DNA from: an uncultured Lachnoanaerobaculum sp.
GTDB taxonomy: Bacteria; Bacillota; Clostridia; Lachnospirales; Lachnospiraceae
Direction of reading: 5' to 3'
DNA: 6,309 bases
Assembly: GCF_938015485.1 (NCBI RefSeq)
Contig: NZ_CALLVU010000118.1
Location: 1 to 6,309, forward strand
The notes beneath the pieces were generated by a model. The model had not been told where the DNA came from and did not search any database. It worked only from the letters and a program-made list of their open reading frames with translations. Position numbers and translations under genes: made by a program. Position 1 is the stretch's first letter. Each line of letters starts with the position of its first letter. This document shows positions 3,501-6,309 of this stretch, piece by piece.

Positions 3501-6309
3501 GTTACAAGAAAGTATATTAATTCCAATCCTAGTTTATCATTAAACTTCGGTTCTGAGGTAAGCCATTATCAGATAACACGTGTTGTGGATCACGATCCTG
3601 CATATGTACCGGGATATAAGTATTCATCAGGATTCAAGATTCCTTCAACAGTAGGAACATTGGATACACCTACACCGGGACATTTACATATAGACAGTAT
3701 GCCTGCACAGAATATAATGGCAACATATAGATATGTTATGGATCCGACCAAGTCGTTCACATATACAGTAAAATATGTAGATGCTGCGGGAAATGATATA
3801 GGTTCCGCACCGGCTCCTGTACAAAGGAGAGTAGAGCAACCTATAAATGCACAAAAGCAGAATATCACAGGCTATACTTATAATAATATGACTTTGACTG
3901 CAACTCCTGATCCGAGTGATGCGGCTTTAGGACTTCCGGCAGATCGTTTTATAGCTCTTTCAGGAAATATGGTCACAACAAATGACAGTACAAATGGTAA
4001 ATTCGTTGGATATATGCCGAACCAGAATGTAACTGTAACATTCCATTATAATGTAGATGCAGGTATGAACCTTGTAAGAAGATACTTGGATCATGAGAGA
4101 AACGACAGTATGATTACAAGTAAGGTCAACGGTCCTTATACACCTGGAGACACATTGAATGCTTCAGATTTTACATTTGCTATTACAGATGAATTGTATG
4201 GATATGTGTATGGAACACATACACTTGAAAATCTTGATCCGGCAGGTTCAGGAAGTGTAGCGGTAGACGGTAGCGGAAATATTACAGGAAATATGCCGTC
4301 GGCAGGAAATGGTGTTATAGTAAAATATCTGTTAAATCATGATGCCAATAAGTGGAGAACAATCAACTTTGCGGTAGCATCTACACCTAACAACAACGGT
4401 TCAATCAATCCTTTACCGGCAGGAGCACCTACAAGTTTCCTTGCAAGTGACACAAGTGCGGCAGGTAACGCACATGCTTATACATTTGATAAGCTAAAGA
4501 CAGAAGGATATGTACCTGATGTCACACCGAGCAGATATTATAAGTTTGACGGATGGTATAAAGATGCGGCAGCTACACAGCAGGTAAACGGTGCAGATAC
4601 ATTCCCTACAGGAACAACACCGCTTACACTGTATGCCAAGTTTGTAGAGGATCCGAGCCAGTGGTTCGATATAAACTTTGCAGCCGGAAGCAACGGTTCA
4701 ATTTCGGCTCCGGCAACAATTCATATTCCATATGATTACACATGGAATCAGATAGCTTCACAGCTGCCTACAGCTACACCTGTAGCCAACTATATATTCA
4801 ACAACGGTTGGAAGGATCCTAACGGAACGCCTATGCAGGCGACAAGCACACTGACAAATCATGCGACATATACCGCAATATTCAGTCAGGACCCTAATAC
4901 TTGGGGTACAAATACAGGTAATATCACACCGACAGGACGTATCGGAAACAACGGTAGCGGTGAGATAGTAATAGGCGGTACAACACCTGGTAACGTATAT
5001 GTTATCAGCGATCCGAACGGCAACATAGTAGCGGTAGTTCCGGGAGATTCGGTAGGTAACAGAACAGTAGTTCCAAACCTTATTCCGGGAGCACATTACA
5101 ATGTACAGGAAGGAACACCTGACACGGTAGCAACTGTAGGTCAGCCTATTTCTTCCATAACAGGTACATCGGTATCTACACCACAGGATGTATATGTACC
5201 TACAGTAGACAGCAACTACAATATAGGATACGATCCTGACAATGAAGGTATGGCACAGATCGTTATCAACCCGGCAGATCCTGATGCGGACTATGCACTT
5301 ATAGACGAGAACGGAAATGTCGTTCCATACCCTGGAAGTGACAACGGCTGGATGACTCCTGTAGGAAGCAATCCTTCAACAGTTACTTTCAACAACCTAA
5401 ACCCTAATGAAACTTATACAGTAGTGGCAAGAAAGAAGGGCGACAGCTCTATTCCGAACCCGCTCACTAAGCTTTCTGACGGTAATCAGATAATAGCAAA
5501 CCCTGGAGATATGGCTGATGCACCTAAGTACGTTGTAGAGACCAAGTACGGTGATGTGGTATCTGTAGGAACAACAAGTGTCGGAAACGATACATATGAT
5601 CAGGCAAAGACAGGAGAAACAGTAACTATTCATGCAGACCCTGTAAATGCAAACGGCAAGAACTTCCTATATTGGCAGGTACTTGCAGGAAGAGCTGTAG
5701 GAGTTAGCGGTAAAATTACACAGGCTGACTACACATTCACTCTTTCAAATTCAAATATTGTACTTAAGGCTGTATATGAACCTACTAAGATAGCAGGTGA
5801 CGATGCTGATCTTACAGATACAATAAGAGGCGGTAGTGCCGGTGAGTTCGGACTTGATCCTAACCAGATTCCGGGACTTGCAAATACACTTACAACACCG
5901 CTTGACAGATCACTTAACAGTGTAAACGGTGCAAACATAGAATATAAGGTTGTATTCAACAAGAGAGACGCAAAGACAAATGAGAAGACTGCTGTAAAAC
6001 CTGTTTCAATTTCAGGTATCGATCATCCTGATGCACATACAACTGCATACGGACTTGATATCCGGCTTGAGAGATATGTAAACGGCAGACTTGTAAACAA
6101 CGGTATCGTTGCAACCGCTTCAAATGCAACAGTCGATGTGACAGCACAGCTTCCTGCAGAGGATGTTGATCAGCTTGATTATCAGTTATATGATGTAACA
6201 CCTGATAATGCAGGTAATATAACACCTGTTGAAGTAACAATTACAACCGATGTGGCAAACAATGCCGGACTTCTTAAGTTCACAGGTAACTTGCAGCATT
6301 CATATGTAC
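492..6309 (+). CDS. Giant secreted multi-domain adhesin-like surface protein (3' partial)
   Basis: Read by hand, the frame is open from ATG 492 to the window end: 1939 complete codons, no stop and no cysteine codon. The start is supported by a strong ribosome binding site and an immediate Sec signal peptide (residues 1-36). The domain order is: low-complexity linker (49-92), unassigned beta-rich N-terminal region (129-391), probable right-handed beta-helix plus tail (394-739), four MucBP-like modules (740-893, 999-1082, 1089-1188, 1189-1288), InlB B-type repeats (894-998, 1289-1391, 1392-1471), a pair of related beta units (1483-1556, 1581-1664), a divergent InlB-type repeat (1677-1766) and an unrecognised C-terminal part. 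MucBP and InlB B repeats are known from Gram-positive mucin-binding proteins and internalin-like adhesins, where they form stalk or binding modules. A role in surface attachment is inferred; no enzyme active site is recognisable. The C-terminus, and so the anchoring mode, lies beyond the window. The gene starts 15 bases after the upstream stop, in the same frame, so an operon is likely. Confidence 0.93.
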   Translation, partial: MKKNNLIRKVKQGAAGLLTAAMVLTGVPLGSMSAWASVLQPNYDLQVASDSVGVDGGTTYGSSDTTSYAFGDSSAKYGSDSSVSNFEKNTPGRASKSSFNLAAVIKKVASTDNKKGYDETLKTGYGSSWWQSYYAFGSPKYIANSDGSGDANFRLYNTHSKIDKTGTYDAHTGKPNSTNSEFDNNNIKPLWETSTEKNGSVKELTDSNGNKIELRQEVKPSDDNQYILVQYTALNLSNNTVDFMVANEADTKLGNLDSVPIFITSHGDRNAEFEGMHFDSNGYTNLDNGDLLNHGKNYQSFAIFDVYSTLKKNGKTIAGMQKRNDSDPSETRVRAGMWKFEPAGGSHRDWMFSQSKPGYINPGDSAAAFSAYFNLEPQEQKIATFAIAIKPMVMYVNPTSTLVNGNAADATDPNYTAGFMGSPIKSVEEAVKRIKNLLGTGSDIAKAYIYLQSDVVIDHAIEIPAGLDITIQSADFSPSAGGSTVEWTLNKPKVNNKRFTIERAPNYKDGPLFRVSTANTTNPSSATSRLTFLNVNVSGKNIADTEAPLIEANIGKVTVKQDVNILDNKVKEGASAISLKGSATLDLNAKGGDVKITGNSSVKNGSAVVIDSSNTNQYPITLNGNIEVTGNTVGTGTDSKPANIDIGTKMLYVEKGNKFTGKVGINTTNTPKADNQGTPIIDFEGNIPTVVAPYTTSNFSSDTDGQNIEDADTSNKETNANASAATDQITNRIYLTAPFKTITISYVDKDGSNIGVNLAGATTDPNKFAVGTTNPVITNMAVGSKIGTHYTYTIPVPAGSPPGTAPTVKEGWYIKAPELAGYMIDKVTFNPDYSESGKTRNIVTATGTTVINGTINKKTTTTESSDHDKVKLGYISGTVYREDVDIQVEYVKAGKTYKFDTDGGNNIVDKYESLDSSNPASQLGMLPTPVKNGWHFDGWVRYNDANNNGKYDNGEQNSGTITTTGSPSVSITLGDFTSYLQRTGKPETVMLYAKWSPGSTLYDVTRKYINSNPSLSLNFGSEVSHYQITRVVDHDPAYVPGYKYSSGFKIPSTVGTLDTPTPGHLHIDSMPAQNIMATYRYVMDPTKSFTYTVKYVDAAGNDIGSAPAPVQRRVEQPINAQKQNITGYTYNNMTLTATPDPSDAALGLPADRFIALSGNMVTTNDSTNGKFVGYMPNQNVTVTFHYNVDAGMNLVRRYLDHERNDSMITSKVNGPYTPGDTLNASDFTFAITDELYGYVYGTHTLENLDPAGSGSVAVDGSGNITGNMPSAGNGVIVKYLLNHDANKWRTINFAVASTPNNNGSINPLPAGAPTSFLASDTSAAGNAHAYTFDKLKTEGYVPDVTPSRYYKFDGWYKDAAATQQVNGADTFPTGTTPLTLYAKFVEDPSQWFDINFAAGSNGSISAPATIHIPYDYTWNQIASQLPTATPVANYIFNNGWKDPNGTPMQATSTLTNHATYTAIFSQDPNTWGTNTGNITPTGRIGNNGSGEIVIGGTTPGNVYVISDPNGNIVAVVPGDSVGNRTVVPNLIPGAHYNVQEGTPDTVATVGQPISSITGTSVSTPQDVYVPTVDSNYNIGYDPDNEGMAQIVINPADPDADYALIDENGNVVPYPGSDNGWMTPVGSNPSTVTFNNLNPNETYTVVARKKGDSSIPNPLTKLSDGNQIIANPGDMADAPKYVVETKYGDVVSVGTTSVGNDTYDQAKTGETVTIHADPVNANGKNFLYWQVLAGRAVGVSGKITQADYTFTLSNSNIVLKAVYEPTKIAGDDADLTDTIRGGSAGEFGLDPNQIPGLANTLTTPLDRSLNSVNGANIEYKVVFNKRDAKTNEKTAVKPVSISGIDHPDAHTTAYGLDIRLERYVNGRLVNNGIVATASNATVDVTAQLPAEDVDQLDYQLYDVTPDNAGNITPVEVTITTDVANNAGLLKFTGNLQHSYV
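636..767 (+). other. Ser/Thr/Gly/Asp-rich linker after the signal peptide
   Basis: Residues 49-92 are low-complexity and hydrophilic, with recurring Y/F-G-[SD]-[SD] pieces (YGSSD, FGDSS, YGSDSS). Such stretches are usually disordered or O-glycosylated in surface proteins. The N-terminal end of the mature protein is therefore probably flexible. No family is recognised. Confidence 0.55.
876..1664 (+). other. Unassigned N-terminal beta-rich region
   Basis: Residues 129-391 start with a tryptophan/tyrosine-rich segment (WWQSYYAFG). From about 187 there is an alternating-strand pattern: KIELRQEV, a Y-I-L-V-Q-Y-T-A strand, a NLSNNTVDFMVANEAD segment and a P-I-F-I strand. It ends in NPGDSAAAFSAYFNLEPQEQ followed by a final strand, IATFAIAIKP. 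The Y-x-x-x-N-x-[ST]-x-x-x-x-x-F-x-V-x-N pattern and the closing L-x-P-x-E-x-x strand look like a large beta-sandwich in which the protein comments on bonded backbone strands rather than catalysis. I cannot name a family. Its position at the distal end of the mature protein makes it a candidate ligand-binding head. Confidence 0.5.
1671..2708 (+). other. Probable right-handed beta-helix (pectin-lyase-like) domain with cap-like tail
   Basis: Residues 394-739 open with MYVNPTS, a short loop and SPIKSVEEAVKRI. This is the common entry to parallel beta-helix domains: a Y-V-[DN]-P strand, then a P-x-K-[ST]-x-E-E-A helix. Short strands then recur, spaced by Asn/Gly turns: IYLQSDVVI, LDITIQS, RLTFLNVNVSG, KVTVKQDVNI, AISLKGSATLDL, DVKITGNSSV and PITLNGNIEVTGN. 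A GKVGI segment and a TSNFSSDTDG segment near the end match the tail often seen after such helices in Firmicute surface proteins. The Asp/Lys/Arg set of pectate lyases is not evident, so an adhesive role is more likely than an enzymatic one. The fold is inferred from pattern, not from a search. Confidence 0.6.
2709..3170 (+). other. MucBP-like module 1 (long variant)
   Basis: Residues 740-893 begin KTITISYVDKDGSNIG. The Y-V-D-x-x-G-x-x-I-G core is characteristic of MucBP-type modules and recurs at residue 1095. The module closes with DVDIQVEYVKAG, the usual final strand, but lacks the M-P-x-x-N box of the later copies. At about 150 residues it is longer than a usual MucBP unit. The middle contains the aromatic GWYIKAPELAGYMI segment and a Thr-rich stretch (KKTTTTESS), so an insertion is likely. 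Confidence 0.5.
3171..3485 (+). other. InlB B-type (Listeria-Bacteroides) repeat 1, with inserted calcium loop
   Basis: Residues 894-998 show the family pattern: an opening strand (TYKFDTDGG), a P-T-P-x-K-x-G-W-x-F-D-G-W core (around 930-941), and a closing V-M-L-Y-A-K-W strand. Typical units are about 65-80 residues; this one is about 105 because a segment with an EF-hand-like loop (944-955) and a Ser/Thr loop sits between the core and the closing strand. Confidence 0.75.
3321..3356 (+). other. EF-hand-like calcium-binding loop (residues 944-955)
   Basis: DANNNGKYDNGE has the exact ligand spacing of a canonical 12-residue loop: D at 1, N at 3, N at 5, backbone at 7, D at 9 and E at 12, with Gly at position 6. 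It lies inside InlB-type repeat 1. Flanking helices are not obvious, so it may be a stand-alone calcium-stabilised loop, as in other extracellular repeat proteins. Confidence 0.7.
3486..3755 (+). other. MucBP-like module 2
   Basis: Residues 999-1088 open with LYDVTRKYIN and end in a box MPAQNIMATYRYV (M at 1070), the M-P-x-x-N-x-x-x-x-Y-x-Y closing strand of MucBP-type modules. A central VPGYKYSSGF segment supplies the conserved G-Y. The opening resembles that of module 4 (NLVRRYLDH) more than modules 1 and 3, suggesting an alternating pair. Codons 1083-1088 (DPTKS) form the junction to the next module. Confidence 0.55.
3756..4055 (+). other. MucBP-like module 3
   Basis: Residues 1089-1188 start FTYTVKYVDAAGNDIG, carry a central ITGYTYNNMTLT segment and end in MPNQNVTVTFHYNVD (M at 1175). 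This is the best MucBP match in the protein: Y-V-D-x-x-G-x-x-I, a G-Y-x-Y core and the M-P-x-Q-N-V-T-V-T-F-x-Y closing strand. MucBP modules are known from mucin-adhering surface proteins of Gram-positive bacteria; binding of mucin here is inference. Confidence 0.65.
4056..4355 (+). other. MucBP-like module 4
   Basis: Residues 1189-1288 start DAGMNLVRRYLDHE, carry ELYGYVYGTHTL as the G-Y core, and end with MPSAGNGVIVKYLLNHD (M at 1268). The ending is a slightly longer version of the closing box of modules 2 and 3. The module finishes with the DANKW junction motif, after which the next InlB-type repeat starts. Confidence 0.5.
4356..4664 (+). other. InlB B-type repeat 2
   Basis: Residues 1289-1391 run from RTINFAVAS through the core YYKFDGWYKDAAATQQV to the closing strand LTLYAKFVED. 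F-D-G-W-Y-x-D-A-A-x-x-x-x-V and L-Y-A-K-[WF] are the signature of the Listeria-Bacteroides repeat. It ends with the DPSQW junction. Confidence 0.75.
4665..4904 (+). other. InlB B-type repeat 3 (short, diverged)
   Basis: Residues 1392-1471 start FDINFAAGSNGSI, closely matching the start of the previous repeat (TINFAVAS then NNNGSI). The core NYIFNNGWKDPNG replaces F-D-G-W with an N-N-G-W version. It ends ATYTAIFSQDPNTW. It is about 23 residues shorter than repeat 2. Confidence 0.65.
4938..5159 (+). other. Beta unit A of a duplicated pair
   Basis: Residues 1483-1556 read as a small beta-sandwich-like unit: GEIVIGG, a P-G-N-V-Y-V-I strand, DPNGNIVAVVPG, a NLIPGAHYNV turn, then a TPDTVATVGQ tail. 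It aligns by eye with unit B downstream. No named family is recognised; the layout recalls fibronectin type III-like repeats with a L-x-P-x-x-x-Y turn. Confidence 0.5.
5232..5483 (+). other. Beta unit B of a duplicated pair
   Basis: Residues 1581-1664 repeat the order of unit A: AQIVINP, DADYALID, ENGNVVPYPG, a longer loop, then NLNPNETYTVVARKKG and a tail ending KLSDG. Shared positions with unit A are the [EQ]-I-V-I strand, the Y-[VA]-[IL] strand, x-N-G-N-[IV]-V-x-x-x-P-G, and N-L-x-P-x-x-x-Y-x-V. Confidence 0.5.
5520..5789 (+). other. Divergent InlB B-type repeat 4
   Basis: Residues 1677-1766 start with a YVVETKYGDVVSV strand, then TGETVTIHADP and the aromatic core NFLYWQVLAG, then QADYTFTLSNSNIVLKAVYEP. 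The order [GT]-E-x-V-T-[IL]-x-A-x-P, then F-x-x-W, then F-x-[LM]-x-x-x-[ND]-[IV]-x-[LV]-x-A-x-[YF] matches the divergent InlB-type repeat family. The usual G-W of the core is replaced by Y-W. Confidence 0.65.
5790..6309 (+). other. Unrecognised C-terminal region, cut by the window end
   Basis: Residues 1767-1939 start with an Asp/Thr/Gly-rich linker (DDADLTDTIRGG, then LANTLTTPLDRSLN). They continue as a beta-rich unit: IEYKVVFNKRDAK, YGLDIRLERYVNGRLVN, ATVDVTAQLPAED and VDQLDYQLYDVTP. No family is recognised. The charged strands and the paired long strands differ from the stalk repeats before it, so this may begin a different functional part nearer the cell surface. Confidence 0.5.

Overview
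The window looks like DNA from a Gram-positive, low-to-moderate GC Firmicute. A Clostridia/Lachnospiraceae-type host is the best guess, because arginine is mostly AGA, isoleucine is often ATA, and the proteins are large, cysteine-poor, secreted and mosaic. No RNA gene or phylogenetic marker is present, so the genus cannot be fixed. All coding is on the plus strand, both genes are in the same frame, and both are cut by the window edges.

Positions 1-476 hold the 3' end of a gene (157 codons). Its product ends in two degenerate copies of a module resembling Gram-positive cell-wall/glucan-binding repeats. Fifteen bases after its stop, behind a purine-rich ribosome binding site, begins a very large gene. 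It stays open from 492 to the window end: 1939 codons with no stop and no cysteine codon. The tight spacing and the absence of a terminator suggest the two genes are co-transcribed.

The large gene encodes a secreted, adhesin-like protein. In order it has: a signal peptide (residues 1-36), a Ser/Thr/Gly/Asp-rich linker, an unassigned N-terminal beta-rich region (about 129-391), and a probable right-handed beta-helix with a cap-like tail (about 394-739). A long stalk of small beta modules follows: four MucBP-like modules, three Listeria-Bacteroides (InlB B-type) repeats, a pair of related beta-sandwich-like units, a divergent InlB-type repeat, and an unrecognised C-terminal region cut by the window edge. 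One InlB-type repeat carries a textbook EF-hand-like calcium loop. Any cell-wall anchor (LPXTG, S-layer or choline/wall-binding repeats) would lie downstream and cannot be seen.

The likely role is surface attachment, with the N-terminal region and beta-helix displayed on a repetitive stalk. This is inferred from architecture; no ligand or catalytic site can be read from the sequence. I see no defence system, mobile element, CRISPR array or RNA gene. The most interesting points are the domain combination, the calcium-loop insertion, the recurring D-[PA]-x-x-W junctions and an asparagine-codon shift within the gene that suggests a mosaic origin.
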